From NCBI RefSeq assembly GCF_051201015.1, contig NZ_JBPEHI010000001.1: a stretch of 64,000 nt of DNA; one strand, given 5' to 3'. The number at the start of each line of letters is the position of its first letter. Positions within the stretch are counted from its first letter, which is position 1. A program made the translations under genes and the position numbers. The notes beneath the pieces were generated by a model. The model saw nothing but the letters and a program-made list of their open reading frames with translations. It was not told where the DNA came from and made no database searches. This stretch comes from Petrimonas sulfuriphila (lineage in GTDB: Bacteria; Bacteroidota; Bacteroidia; Bacteroidales; Dysgonomonadaceae). Shown piece after piece: positions 17,930 to 27,331 of the stretch.

Positions 17930-19660
17930 TTATTCAATTTCAAGTATAAGCTTGTCGTTCAGTAATTTTTCTTTTAACAGTGTGTAATCAATATCCTGTA
18001 CCGCCTTCCTTTGGTCTATTGCCTGGCATGCAGCCGTTGCTGCGGATTGCCCCAGTACCATAAATACGGGTTCCATACGAATTGAACCAAACGCAATATG
18101 GGTTGCGCTTAAGCACACGGGCACCAGTAGGTTTTCGCATTCATCTTTTTTAGGAACGATTGATCGATAGCTTATCGGATAAGGATTAGGGACATGAGCT
18201 TCCACGTTCCCTTCGTTCTGCACAAAACCGTTGGCATCGACATGTCGTTTTACGTGGTGCGAATCCATACCGTAAGCTCCCATACCCACAGGATCTTCAA
18301 CGACCTCTATTCGTTCGCAATTTTTCTGCGTCATAACATATTCGCTTTTCATGCGGCGGGCCTCCCGGATATAAAGCTGTTCTTGCCAGCCGTTGCTTCC
18401 CTTTTCATATTCATCCTTACAGGTACCCCACTTTGATACCGCATCCCTTACTTTTTGAGGAATCCGGGGATGATAAGCCAATGTCCACATTAATCCCTGC
18501 TGATAGTTGCGATGAGCCTTAACGATTTTTTCCCTCTCTTCATAACTTGCTTCGGGATAATCATAATTCTGTCCAATAAAATCGGTTGAAAATCCTTTTT
18601 GATTGTTTGTGTCCGTCTTCCTGTTGGGCATGGGCGAATTTATCCAGGGAACCAGTTTGTCGCCGTAAGTATACATTTCTTCAATCGGGCCGGTTGCTGC
18701 TTCGTAATTTCTGAAAAGGAGTTCATAATTTATCTCCTTGTAGTTGTCCGGTTTTTTGAAAGGAATCCTATTCTCGGGGTGATCCGTCAGCGTCATTCGG
18801 AAACAGTATGCCTGGATACCTTTGTCTCCGTGTCCATCAATCCCCGGTTTTCCTCCTTCAACGATGTAGGGTAACAAACCACTGCTTGGGTCGCCTTTAA
18901 CCACGTAAGGATCTACTGCATCGATAAAATTATGGTTATGGGCGTTTCTGGAAAGCGTCCATTTTAAAGTCCTGTTTATTCTGTTTGCCTGAATACCGTT
19001 CAACGTTTCTCCATATTCGTTATTTGATTCTCGGCCAACGCTGTACGATACTTTGGCTGCTGCCATTAAGTCGCCCTCATAGGTTGCGTCGATAAACATT
19101 TTTCCGAAATATCTGGTGCCATTTTCCATCTCAACGGAGATAATTTTACCGCCTTCTTTTATTACACCGCTTTCTCTGTTTAATCTTTCTCCGTACACAA
19201 TATCGACTTTCTCATGAGAGAGCATTTGATGATATACTTTCAAGGCTGCAGAAGGTTCAAATGTCCACATGGCATCTTCACCTTTTTCGGTTCTTGTTTG
19301 CCCTTCGTCTACATAATCACTTCTTTCTTGCCATTTCCAGTTTTCAGGAATTTGGTAGTACTTGCCAATATTTTGGTAAAACTCTCTGGAGATTCCGCCC
19401 ACCACGTGCTTGTTTCCGATATCCGTTTGACCCAGTCCTCCTGTAGTCAGCCCTCCGAGTCTTTTACCCGGTTCGATAAGTACGACCGATTTGCCCATTC
19501 TTGAAGATTGAATAGCGGAGGCTATGCCTGCGGATGTGCCGCCATAAACAACAACATCGTAACTTTTTGTTTTTTGGCCAAAAGAGGTTACAATAAAAAA
19601 AGCGAGAATAATGTTTGTCAATAATAATCTCATAGTCTGTTTTTTTGAAGTTATTCTCAT
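17930..19660 (-). CDS. exported FAD-dependent oxidoreductase
   Basis: This 576-residue protein has an N-terminal export signal (MRLLLTNIILAFFIVTSFGQ from residue 10; either Met1 or Met10 may be the start). A Rossmann FAD-binding motif follows at once (VVVYGGTSAGIASAIQSSR, then VVLIEPGKRLGGLTTGGLG), and a late FAD-contact segment lies near the C-terminus (HIAFGSIRMEPVFMVLGQSAATAA). This is the FAD_oxidored family, common in Bacteroidetes glycan loci but with no firmly known substrate. A secreted flavoenzyme next to two beta-galactosidases suggests oxidation of a sugar or a glycan-linked group. It is separated from the PUL2 enzymes by 340 bases with its own promoter, so it can be expressed independently. 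Confidence 0.8.
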   Translation of the reverse strand: MRITSKKQTMRLLLTNIILAFFIVTSFGQKTKSYDVVVYGGTSAGIASAIQSSRMGKSVVLIEPGKRLGGLTTGGLGQTDIGNKHVVGGISREFYQNIGKYYQIPENWKWQERSDYVDEGQTRTEKGEDAMWTFEPSAALKVYHQMLSHEKVDIVYGERLNRESGVIKEGGKIISVEMENGTRYFGKMFIDATYEGDLMAAAKVSYSVGRESNNEYGETLNGIQANRINRTLKWTLSRNAHNHNFIDAVDPYVVKGDPSSGLLPYIVEGGKPGIDGHGDKGIQAYCFRMTLTDHPENRIPFKKPDNYKEINYELLFRNYEAATGPIEEMYTYGDKLVPWINSPMPNRKTDTNNQKGFSTDFIGQNYDYPEASYEEREKIVKAHRNYQQGLMWTLAYHPRIPQKVRDAVSKWGTCKDEYEKGSNGWQEQLYIREARRMKSEYVMTQKNCERIEVVEDPVGMGAYGMDSHHVKRHVDANGFVQNEGNVEAHVPNPYPISYRSIVPKKDECENLLVPVCLSATHIAFGSIRMEPVFMVLGQSAATAACQAIDQRKAVQDIDYTLLKEKLLNDKLILEIE

Positions 19661-20000
19661 CCAAGATGATTGTGTTAATCCTGGGTTTATCTGTTTTTCA
19701 ATTCCCGAATATAATTTTCAGTGAAATGACGGAGCGTTATGTGATCGGTTATGTCGTTTTGCGAGCATAGTTTTTCGCAGGATTTATAATCCAAATATAT
19801 ATAAATTTGTAGATATAGTCAAAGAAAAATAAAATTTACTTTTGCGGTGTTGTTGAAAAATAAATGGCTTTAAAGGACTATTATTATTCAAGAAATGACA
19901 ATTGTGAAGATACACCATGCATCATCTCTGAAAACTCCAAACTTTGTGGATTGCTGGATGGAGCATTGTTTTTGAAAGAGAGTATTGTTTGATCACTTAT
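19661..20000. other. 340-base intergenic region holding the oxidoreductase promoter
   Basis: No coding region is supported here. The only clear element is the minus-strand promoter at 19792-19823. The rest, including the stretch just after the beta-galactosidase stop codon, shows no convincing hairpin terminator or repeat. Confidence 0.5.
19792..19823 (-). promoter_or_regulatory. predicted primary-sigma promoter of the oxidoreductase gene
   Basis: On the minus strand TTTG (19823-19820) is followed after 20 bases by TATATTTG (19799-19792), a full match to the Bacteroidetes -33/-7 pattern. Transcription would start near 19785, about 125 bases before the start codon. Confidence 0.5.
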
Positions 20001-23000
20001 TTATACAGGCTCAATAAGAAATGAATAACCTCTTTTTTCTGGTGTGATGGTATATTCCGGGTGTACTTGAGCCCCCCAGGTATTATCACCACCAACTCCC
20101 ATCTGCCCGTCATCAATATTTACCCATACCATCTCCTTTTTATGAATGCTGCCCCCATGTTTTCGTTCTTGATGAAAAGGAATATAATCGATGTCTTCTT
20201 GCGTAAAGTTCCAAGCACTTACGCTGAGCGGTTTTTCTCCCGTTATCTTGATACCTTTCCCGAGATTATTTTGAAGGGTAATCCACCGCACATCACATTT
20301 ATTGGCTGTTTCTTGCGGACGGACATAGGGATGAAATTCTTTCCAAATGGTTGATTGATAAAGTCCTATGAAGGCTGACGTTTTGCGATCAGAATAGTTC
20401 TCGTGCGGCCCTCTGCCTAACCAACTCATATGCTCGTATTCTGCCGGAAGGACCATATACATTCCAAATCGAGGCATTTCGGGAAGAGGGTTTTCGCCGG
20501 GATAGAAATTCACGGAAACTTTTATTCTTCCCAATGCGTCTATTCGATAAGCTACCTCAAAAGTTGAATTCTGTCGTATCAACTCGTAATTGGCGGTTAC
20601 CAAAATGATTTTATCGAAAATTTTATTGATGTTTATTTTCTTCAATTTCAAATCGTTTTCTACATTCTTCCATATTCCGCATCGGGATAAGGTTTCATTG
20701 GCTACGTCGTTATCGGTAAGCGGACGCCAAAAGTTGGGCGTTAAAGCTGTTCTAATTATCTCCTGTCCGGCGTATTGTAAACTTCCCATTTTGCCGGTTG
20801 CCTTACTGAAAGTAATTGAAAAATTGCTACCGGTAATGGATACAGTATTTTTGTCCTCCGTAACGTTTAGTGATGGAAATTGAGTCAGGTTTGCCAAGTG
20901 GGTATCGGGTGTTTTTTTGCCGGAATGTAGCAACCATTGCTCTGCAGCAATCACGTGATTTTTGGGTAGCGTGGGGCTTTCGTTTTTGGTGTAAGCCTCT
21001 ATTTTCAGAAAAAATTCCCTGTCGTCGAACGAGATATTTTCTACAGGAAATTGGATTGCTTTTGTTTCGCCGGCTAAGATTTCGGGAAAATTACCTGTGC
21101 CTTTTCTTATTTCTTTTCCATCGGCTTCAATAATCCACCTAAAGGAATAATCGTCCAACGAAGTAAAGAAAAACCGGTTGGTTACACTGAGTTGGTTGTT
21201 GGTAAAAGCAAGCGGCTCGAAAAGGATGTTCTGATATACTTTTTTCACTTCGTGAATGTGCGGATGCAGTTTTCTGTCGGCAGTTACCAAGCCGTTAGCA
21301 CAAAAATTAGAATCGTTTGGTACGCCAATAAACCCTAAATCACCGCCATAAGCCCAAATAGAATTTCCGTCGGTATTTTTTTTACGAAATGTCTGATCTA
21401 CCCAATCCCAAATAAATCCGCCCTGTAATTGGTCGTATTTATAAATTAAATCCCAATAATCCTGCAAGTTGCCAACGCTGTTTCCCATGGCGTGCGCGTA
21501 TTCGCACAGAATGAGCGGGCGTTTCTGCCGCTGGTTTACATGTTCCCGAAGCCGCCAGATGCGGGCGTACATCGGACAATAAATATCGGAAACGCCTTCA
21601 GTGCGAGAGCCTTCGTATTGGACGGGGCGCGACGGATCGAATTTCTTCGTCCAGTGATAAATGGTTTCAAAGTTTTTACCGTAGCCCGACTCATTTCCCA
21701 GCGACCAGATCAAAATGGATGTGAAATTACGGTCGCGTTTTACCATTCTTGCCATGCGTTCCATGAACGAAATCTCCCACTCGGGATAATTTGCCAAGGT
21801 TTTATCTTTGTGGAAATCCATTCCATGGCTTTCGATGTTGGCTTCATCGATCACATAAATTCCTAGCCGGTCGCACAGGGCATACCACTCCGGATTGTTC
21901 GGATAATGGCTGCATCGCACCGCATTGATGTTAAATTGCTTCATCAGTAGAATATCTTGTACCATACTTTTGACGGTAATGGTTCGTCCGTGGTCGGGGT
22001 CGTGCTCGTGGCGGTTCACACCTTTGAAAATAATGGGTTTGTTGTTTAATAAAAACAATCCGTTTCGTATTTCTACCTGCCTGAAACCCACCAAGTGGCA
22101 AAAAGATTCCTGCACTTTTCCGTTGTTGTCGTGCATGGTAACAACCAATTCATATAAATTCGGAAGCTCGGCACTCCATGTTTTCACATCGGGGAAGTTC
22201 TTTGTAAAAGAGATAAGCGTATCTGTTGATGACACTATCTTGTGCATCCATTTCTGCAAACTTGTTTTTCCATCAAGAAGTGATGCTTCGATAATTTGCC
22301 CTTTTTGGGGCTGATGTGTTTGTAGGAATAGACTCAACTGCCCGTCTTTGTATCCGTTGATTAGGTGTGTTTCCACGCGAAAATCGTTGATGCGGCTTTT
22401 GGGGCGGGCATAGATATACACACTCCTTTCTATGCCACTGTATTTCCAGTAGTCTTGGTCTTCGAGGTAAGAGCCGTCGCTGTATCTGAAAACTTTTACA
22501 ATCATGTTGTTTTCGCCTTTTTTCAGATGAGGCAATATATTGAAGTGTGCCGGTAAACGGCTGTCTTCGCTGTATCCGACAAGTTTTCCGTTAATCCAGC
22601 AATAAAATGCCGATTCCACTCCTTCAAAATCAATAAAAACATCCATCCCTGACCAACTATCGGGAACGGTAAACGTATGTTGGTATACTCCTACGGGGTT
22701 ATAATCTTCGGGAACGTAAGGCGGGTTTACCGGAAAAGGATAGCGTACATCGGTGTAAATGGGGGAGTCGAATCCTTGCAATTCCCAACTGCCGGGTACG
22801 TTTATTTTTTCCCATGAACTAAACGAATAATTCGGTTTTAGAAATTCATCGTTACAACTACCGGGATTTTTATACCAACGGAAATACCACTTTCCATCTA
22901 ACCGGATGCGACGTTCTGTTTTTTCGTTCAACGTGAAACATTCCGGAGCTGGTTTTCTATTTTGCTCTATGGCAGCCTCTTCCGAAATAAACGGAACGAA

Positions 23001-23147
23001 ATGAGCATGCATGGGTTCGCGATTGATGCCGTTTACTGTAGGGTCTTGCCACGGTTCTTTGCCACTGGCCCGGACTTGTATCGCTGATGCCGCGCATAAC
23101 GATACAATTAATATACAAGCGAAGAATGTAAGAGAGACTTTACTCAT
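20001..23147 (-). CDS. GH2 family beta-galactosidase (LacZ type), first of two
   Basis: This 1048-residue exported enzyme has the full LacZ-type layout: sugar-binding domain (about 80-250), Ig-like domain, TIM barrel (about 360-650), a further Ig-like domain (DUF4981 type) and the C-terminal small-chain beta-sandwich (about 770-1045). Glu486 in IWSLGNESGYG is the acid/base and Glu549 in LILCEYAHAMGNS the nucleophile; KGVNRHEHDP is also present. It should hydrolyse terminal beta-galactosides in the periplasm. It follows the LysO C-terminal gene by 59 bases and is paralogous to the other beta-galactosidase at 24123-27320, from which it differs throughout. Two such enzymes in one locus suggest two different beta-galactosyl linkages. 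Confidence 0.93.
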   Translation of the reverse strand: MSKVSLTFFACILIVSLCAASAIQVRASGKEPWQDPTVNGINREPMHAHFVPFISEEAAIEQNRKPAPECFTLNEKTERRIRLDGKWYFRWYKNPGSCNDEFLKPNYSFSSWEKINVPGSWELQGFDSPIYTDVRYPFPVNPPYVPEDYNPVGVYQHTFTVPDSWSGMDVFIDFEGVESAFYCWINGKLVGYSEDSRLPAHFNILPHLKKGENNMIVKVFRYSDGSYLEDQDYWKYSGIERSVYIYARPKSRINDFRVETHLINGYKDGQLSLFLQTHQPQKGQIIEASLLDGKTSLQKWMHKIVSSTDTLISFTKNFPDVKTWSAELPNLYELVVTMHDNNGKVQESFCHLVGFRQVEIRNGLFLLNNKPIIFKGVNRHEHDPDHGRTITVKSMVQDILLMKQFNINAVRCSHYPNNPEWYALCDRLGIYVIDEANIESHGMDFHKDKTLANYPEWEISFMERMARMVKRDRNFTSILIWSLGNESGYGKNFETIYHWTKKFDPSRPVQYEGSRTEGVSDIYCPMYARIWRLREHVNQRQKRPLILCEYAHAMGNSVGNLQDYWDLIYKYDQLQGGFIWDWVDQTFRKKNTDGNSIWAYGGDLGFIGVPNDSNFCANGLVTADRKLHPHIHEVKKVYQNILFEPLAFTNNQLSVTNRFFFTSLDDYSFRWIIEADGKEIRKGTGNFPEILAGETKAIQFPVENISFDDREFFLKIEAYTKNESPTLPKNHVIAAEQWLLHSGKKTPDTHLANLTQFPSLNVTEDKNTVSITGSNFSITFSKATGKMGSLQYAGQEIIRTALTPNFWRPLTDNDVANETLSRCGIWKNVENDLKLKKININKIFDKIILVTANYELIRQNSTFEVAYRIDALGRIKVSVNFYPGENPLPEMPRFGMYMVLPAEYEHMSWLGRGPHENYSDRKTSAFIGLYQSTIWKEFHPYVRPQETANKCDVRWITLQNNLGKGIKITGEKPLSVSAWNFTQEDIDYIPFHQERKHGGSIHKKEMVWVNIDDGQMGVGGDNTWGAQVHPEYTITPEKRGYSFLIEPV

Positions 23148-23206
23148 TGTGATAAAAAATATTCGGGTTGTCTTGAAAATTTAATGATCTTATACTGCTT
23201 ACACGG

Positions 23207-23809
23207 TTATAGTGAGCAGAATAGAGTTACTAAAAAAGGCACACTGAAATCGGTAACGAAGCCGTGAAAAACCGAAACAATCATGTACTCCTTCCCGCTG
23301 AATTTGAGGATAACGGGTAACGTTGTGTCCATGGTTGTGGCACCGCCGACGGAAATAGGCGATAATTTGCCGAAGTATTTTGCAAAAAGCGGTGCGAATA
23401 ACAAGGCAATAATCTCTCGCGTAATATTCGATAACAATGCAATAGTTCCGAGTTGAGCGCCCTTGTATTCGGTAATAAAAATACTCGATAACGAGTAGTA
23501 TCCGAATCCACTACCTACGGCCATACATTCGGCTGTTGTCCAGTTCAGAAAAACGCTCACAACAGCGCAACCCGCCAATGTTCCCAAAATGGTTGCAACA
23601 GGAAGCAGGTACAACCTTAAGTTTAGGCTCTTGAAACTTTTCAGTATTTTGGGGTCTTTACCTAAACTGATACCCACACAAAACATTAACAGACAAAGTG
23701 CGTAAAAACTCAAATCCTTATTTTCCAAAACCCACGACGGGATCAGGTTACCGTATGCCAACAAACAGCCCGTCACAAAAAACGATACGATGATAATGCT
23801 ACCCCTCAT
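23207..23809 (-). CDS. LysO-type lysine exporter, C-terminal half encoded as a separate gene
   Basis: The product, about 200 residues from the ATG at 23809, has about six hydrophobic segments and matches the C-terminal part of LysO (DUF340), including MFCVGISLGKD, AVGSGFGYYSLSSIF and GGATTMDTTLPVILK. The frame stays open to 23887, but the ATG at 23809 overlaps the stop of the preceding gene (ATGAGGGGTAG), which argues for coupled translation. With the 98-residue partner the total is about 298, the length of single-chain LysO. The pair would export lysine or a toxic analogue such as thialysine. It lies between two beta-galactosidase genes, an odd place for an amino acid exporter. Confidence 0.8.
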   Translation of the reverse strand: MRGSIIIVSFFVTGCLLAYGNLIPSWVLENKDLSFYALCLLMFCVGISLGKDPKILKSFKSLNLRLYLLPVATILGTLAGCAVVSVFLNWTTAECMAVGSGFGYYSLSSIFITEYKGAQLGTIALLSNITREIIALLFAPLFAKYFGKLSPISVGGATTMDTTLPVILKFSGKEYMIVSVFHGFVTDFSVPFLVTLFCSL

Positions 23810-24095
23810 TTGCCACTTTCTGTTTGCAAGGTTTTTCTCGATGAATGGCTTTCCACAAGAGCCACGAAAACAATACGCTTCCCGCAACAGCTCCTATTGT
23901 TATCAAAAGTGCGTCAATACCAATCTCGCCCAGACTGTTTATGAGTTCTTTGTTTGATCCTGCTTCAATCCCTAGAAGGAGAAGCAGAAGCCATATCAAA
24001 ACGGTTATGACAACAGATATCTTATTAAATAGTTTGTTGTTCAGAAAAAATCCGGCGAGAACGCCGATAACCATAAAAAAAATGACAATAAACAT
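23799..24095 (-). CDS. LysO-type lysine exporter, N-terminal half encoded as a separate gene
   Basis: This 98-residue protein has three hydrophobic segments (about 2-17, 27-43 and 60-80) and corresponds to the N-terminal part of LysO; GIEAGSNKELINSLGEIGIDALLIT is typical. It ends in the basic stretch REKPCKQKVANEG. Its stop overlaps the start of the C-terminal gene by 11 bases. Both halves look intact and have sensible starts, so this is a two-gene arrangement and not a recent frameshift. It follows the upstream beta-galactosidase by 27 bases, so it is probably cotranscribed with PUL2. Confidence 0.75.
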   Translation of the reverse strand: MFIVIFFMVIGVLAGFFLNNKLFNKISVVITVLIWLLLLLLGIEAGSNKELINSLGEIGIDALLITIGAVAGSVLFSWLLWKAIHREKPCKQKVANEG

Positions 24096-24122
24096 GGTTT
24101 TGCGGGAATAAGGATTTGAGTT

Positions 24123-27100
24123 TTACAAAGTATTTTTATTTTTTACCAAAGGGCAGATACTAAAACTGAACGTCATCTTATGGGCGGGAATCAAATATTG
24201 CTGATGCGGAAAAGCCCCCCAACTTGTATCGCCCCCCACGCCCATTTGTTTAAAATCAATGTTGAGCGTAACCATGTCTTTGGGTTGAATATCGCTGATA
24301 TGCCGCTGGTGTTTTTTGTTGTCGGGTTCACTCAAATCGTCGGTTGGAAACAGATAAGCACTTGCGCTGAAAAGCGGTTTGCCGGTAATTTTCACTCCGA
24401 CGCCGGTTTTGTCGGTTAGGGTCATCCAGCGGATATCGGTTTTGTTCCCGTTTTCTTGTGGCCTGTCGTAGGGAAAATATTGTTCGCCCACACTTCCGCT
24501 ATAGAGCCCCACAAATGCGCTTGTTTTGCGGTCGATGTAGCTTTCGTGCGGTCCACGGCCAAACCAATTCATTTGTTCGTAATCTTTTTTTAATGTGAGT
24601 GTTACGCCAAATCGGGGCAGTAAAGGCAATGTGTCGTTTTGCGGAATTAACGAGCAGTTCACGTTCACATTTCCATTGCCGGAAACCGTGTAGTCTACTA
24701 CGTATTTTGCATCAACAGGCGATAATTGGTACTCGGACTGAACTTGACAGGTATATGCGTCTATTCTTGAAACTTCCGTTTTTATCAGTTTTGCCGATTT
24801 TCCTGCATTGCGCCATGGTTCGCACATGCTTGGCAATTTTGCACCTAAATCGTTATCGGTTGGCGGGCGCCAAAAATTCGGAATCATTTCCGCAAGCAAC
24901 AACTCGGTATCATTGATCTTCAGGGAGGATAACGCTCCGGTCTGACGGTTGAATCCAATGCTTACATCCTTGTTGTTGAGGTGAATGCTGTTGTCTTTTT
25001 CGATCAGTAGCAAGGGTTTGTTTTCTTTTTTTGCAGGCGCCGGCATAAAAGGGTACACCAGGCATTGTTCGCGCGCCATCACGGTTCCGGCTTTTAGTAA
25101 TCCGTCGTCTAGTTTTTGGGTGGCATAAAGGTTCAGAAAATATTCATTTTCGGGCTTAAATGAAATATTGGGAAAGGCAGCTTTTATCGTTGCCGTTTCC
25201 TGCGGCTTTAACGAAACGTTTTCGATAACGCCTTCGCCTATTTTTTCCCCGTTTTCTTCCAATATCCACGAGAAATTAAAGTCGCTGAGGTCGGTAAAAA
25301 AGAATTTGTTTTTAATTTCCAGCAGTCCGTTATCAAAATTTAGCAGTTTGAATCCGATGTTTTGATATACTTTTTTTACTTCGTACAAGTGTGGTTTTGG
25401 AGTTCGGTCGGCGGCAACCAGTCCGTTCATGCAGAAATTGGCGCTACTGGGCACATCCTTTTGGTCGGGTGCCATATCGCCACCATACGCCCAATAAAAA
25501 CGACCATCTTTGGTTTTCTGTGCGAAACCTTGATCAACCCAATCCCAAATGTAGCCTCCCTGTAAAACGGGGTATGTTTCTATCACATCCCAATAATCCT
25601 GCAAATTTCCCACACTGTTTCCCATAGCATGTGCGTATTCGCACAAAATGAGTGGTTTGGTAGGCATGTATAGGGCATGGTTGATGAGAACATCTATTTT
25701 TTTGTACATTGGACAGTAAATATCGGTATAGGGGCCTTTGATTCCGTCTTCGGAATGGATGGGGCGATTGGATTTGTCGCGTTGCTTTATCCATGTGTAG
25801 GTAGCTGCAAAATTTACGCCTTCGCCCGATTCATTTCCTAACGACCAGATAATGACGGACGGATGGTTTTTATCCCGCTCGAACATTCGTTCCGTTCTGT
25901 CGATAAACGCTTTTTCCCATTCGGGTTGGTTGGCAAGGCATTTATCGGGTTGATAACCCATTCCATGCGATTCGATGTTGGCCTCATCAACCACGTATAA
26001 GCCATAAATATCGCACAGTTCATACCATCTTGGATCGTTTGGATAGTGCGATGTGCGCACACTGTTGATGTTGTTTTCTTTCATCAGCCTGATGTCTTGT
26101 AGCATGGATTCTTCAGACACCACATGACCGGTGTAAGGATCGTGTTCGTGCCGGTTGACACCTTTTATATAGACAGGCTGCCCGTTTACAAGCAATTGTG
26201 CATGTTTAATTTCCACTTTGCGAAAACCAATGTTGCGGGAAATGATTTCCGTTAATTTACCGTTTTCAAAGAGGGATAATTGCAGTTGGTACAAGTTGGG
26301 CTTTTCGGCGCTCCATAGCAGAGGGGCGGGAATTTTCCTTTTGAAAGTCAGTTGTTCTTTTTCGGATGCTTTTTTGCGCTCCTGGTAAACCACTTTTCCA
26401 GATTTATCGTACAGTTCAATTTGAACCTCAGTGTTTTTTAGATTTCCCGATCGGGCATTCTCAACATCAACAAAAAGTTCGAGCACAGCGTCTTTGTAAT
26501 CTCTGCCTAAATCGGTAATCACCTCAAAATCACGAATATGAGTAAACGTTCGTGCGTAAACATACACATCACGCTGGATGCCTGCCAAACGCCAGAAATC
26601 CTGATCTTCGAGATAGTACCCGTCGCTGAATTTGAATACCTGCACGGCGATTTCGTTTTTTCCTGTGTGAACCGCATTCGTTATATCAAACTCCGATGGT
26701 GTTTTGGAGTCTTGGGAATAGCCGATCATTTTACCATTTATCCAAACATAATATGCTGATGCCACTCCTCCGAGATGAAGAATAATTTGCCGACTTTTCC
26801 AATTGTCGGGAATCGTGAATTCTCTTTTATAAGAACCGACCGGACTGTTTCTTTCGGGTATAAGCGGGGGATTTTTTTCAATTCCGTATCCACCCGAAAC
26901 GTAAAACGGATATCCAAAACCTTCCAACTCCCAATTTGCCGGCACGTTAATATCATCCCAGCTTGATGTGTCGAAATTTTGTTGGAAAAATGTTGTCGGG
27001 CGATCTTTAACTCTCGGAACAAAGTTGAATTTCCACGTGCCGTTTAGCAAGAGGAAATAAGGCGAATCCTGTTTCCGGTTCTTTTTTGCCAACTCCTTTG

Positions 27101-27320
27101 TGTGAAAAGCGTAAAAAGTGGCGGCGGAAGGTAGTCTGTTCCGACTCAGGATGTTGAAGTTTTCCCAATCGTTGTCGGAATGCGGATACTTGTTTTGCCG
27201 GGTTTCTACTTGTTTTTGTTTAGTATTGTTTTCCCGTTGGAAAGGAATTCCTTCATTTTGGGAAAAAACGTTGAAAGCAAACAACGTTGCACAAATCAAT
27301 TGTAAAATTGCTTTTCTCAT
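24123..27320 (-). CDS. GH2 family beta-galactosidase (LacZ type), second of two
   Basis: The ATG at 27320 gives a 1065-residue protein with a normal signal peptide (ending VFSQ). The frame stays open to 27374, but that would overlap the GH63 gene and bury the signal. The layout is LacZ-like: sugar-binding domain, Ig-like domain, TIM barrel with Glu497 (acid/base, IWSLGNESGEG) and Glu561 (nucleophile, LILCEYAHAMGNS), further Ig-like domain and the C-terminal beta-sandwich ending near WGAFPHQQYLIPAHKMTFSF. It should release terminal beta-galactose in the periplasm. It follows the GH63-like gene by 11 bases, so the two are cotranscribed. Unlike its paralogue it has a long N-terminal extension before the sugar-binding domain. 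Confidence 0.93.
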   Translation of the reverse strand: MRKAILQLICATLFAFNVFSQNEGIPFQRENNTKQKQVETRQNKYPHSDNDWENFNILSRNRLPSAATFYAFHTKELAKKNRKQDSPYFLLLNGTWKFNFVPRVKDRPTTFFQQNFDTSSWDDINVPANWELEGFGYPFYVSGGYGIEKNPPLIPERNSPVGSYKREFTIPDNWKSRQIILHLGGVASAYYVWINGKMIGYSQDSKTPSEFDITNAVHTGKNEIAVQVFKFSDGYYLEDQDFWRLAGIQRDVYVYARTFTHIRDFEVITDLGRDYKDAVLELFVDVENARSGNLKNTEVQIELYDKSGKVVYQERKKASEKEQLTFKRKIPAPLLWSAEKPNLYQLQLSLFENGKLTEIISRNIGFRKVEIKHAQLLVNGQPVYIKGVNRHEHDPYTGHVVSEESMLQDIRLMKENNINSVRTSHYPNDPRWYELCDIYGLYVVDEANIESHGMGYQPDKCLANQPEWEKAFIDRTERMFERDKNHPSVIIWSLGNESGEGVNFAATYTWIKQRDKSNRPIHSEDGIKGPYTDIYCPMYKKIDVLINHALYMPTKPLILCEYAHAMGNSVGNLQDYWDVIETYPVLQGGYIWDWVDQGFAQKTKDGRFYWAYGGDMAPDQKDVPSSANFCMNGLVAADRTPKPHLYEVKKVYQNIGFKLLNFDNGLLEIKNKFFFTDLSDFNFSWILEENGEKIGEGVIENVSLKPQETATIKAAFPNISFKPENEYFLNLYATQKLDDGLLKAGTVMAREQCLVYPFMPAPAKKENKPLLLIEKDNSIHLNNKDVSIGFNRQTGALSSLKINDTELLLAEMIPNFWRPPTDNDLGAKLPSMCEPWRNAGKSAKLIKTEVSRIDAYTCQVQSEYQLSPVDAKYVVDYTVSGNGNVNVNCSLIPQNDTLPLLPRFGVTLTLKKDYEQMNWFGRGPHESYIDRKTSAFVGLYSGSVGEQYFPYDRPQENGNKTDIRWMTLTDKTGVGVKITGKPLFSASAYLFPTDDLSEPDNKKHQRHISDIQPKDMVTLNIDFKQMGVGGDTSWGAFPHQQYLIPAHKMTFSFSICPLVKNKNTL

Positions 27321-27331
27321 TGTAAAAAAAA

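Noticed and set aside
20001..27320. Possible recent tandem duplication of the two beta-galactosidase genes
   Set aside because: The proteins share active-site motifs but differ throughout in sequence and N-terminal length, and they are separated by the LysO pair, so they are old paralogues.
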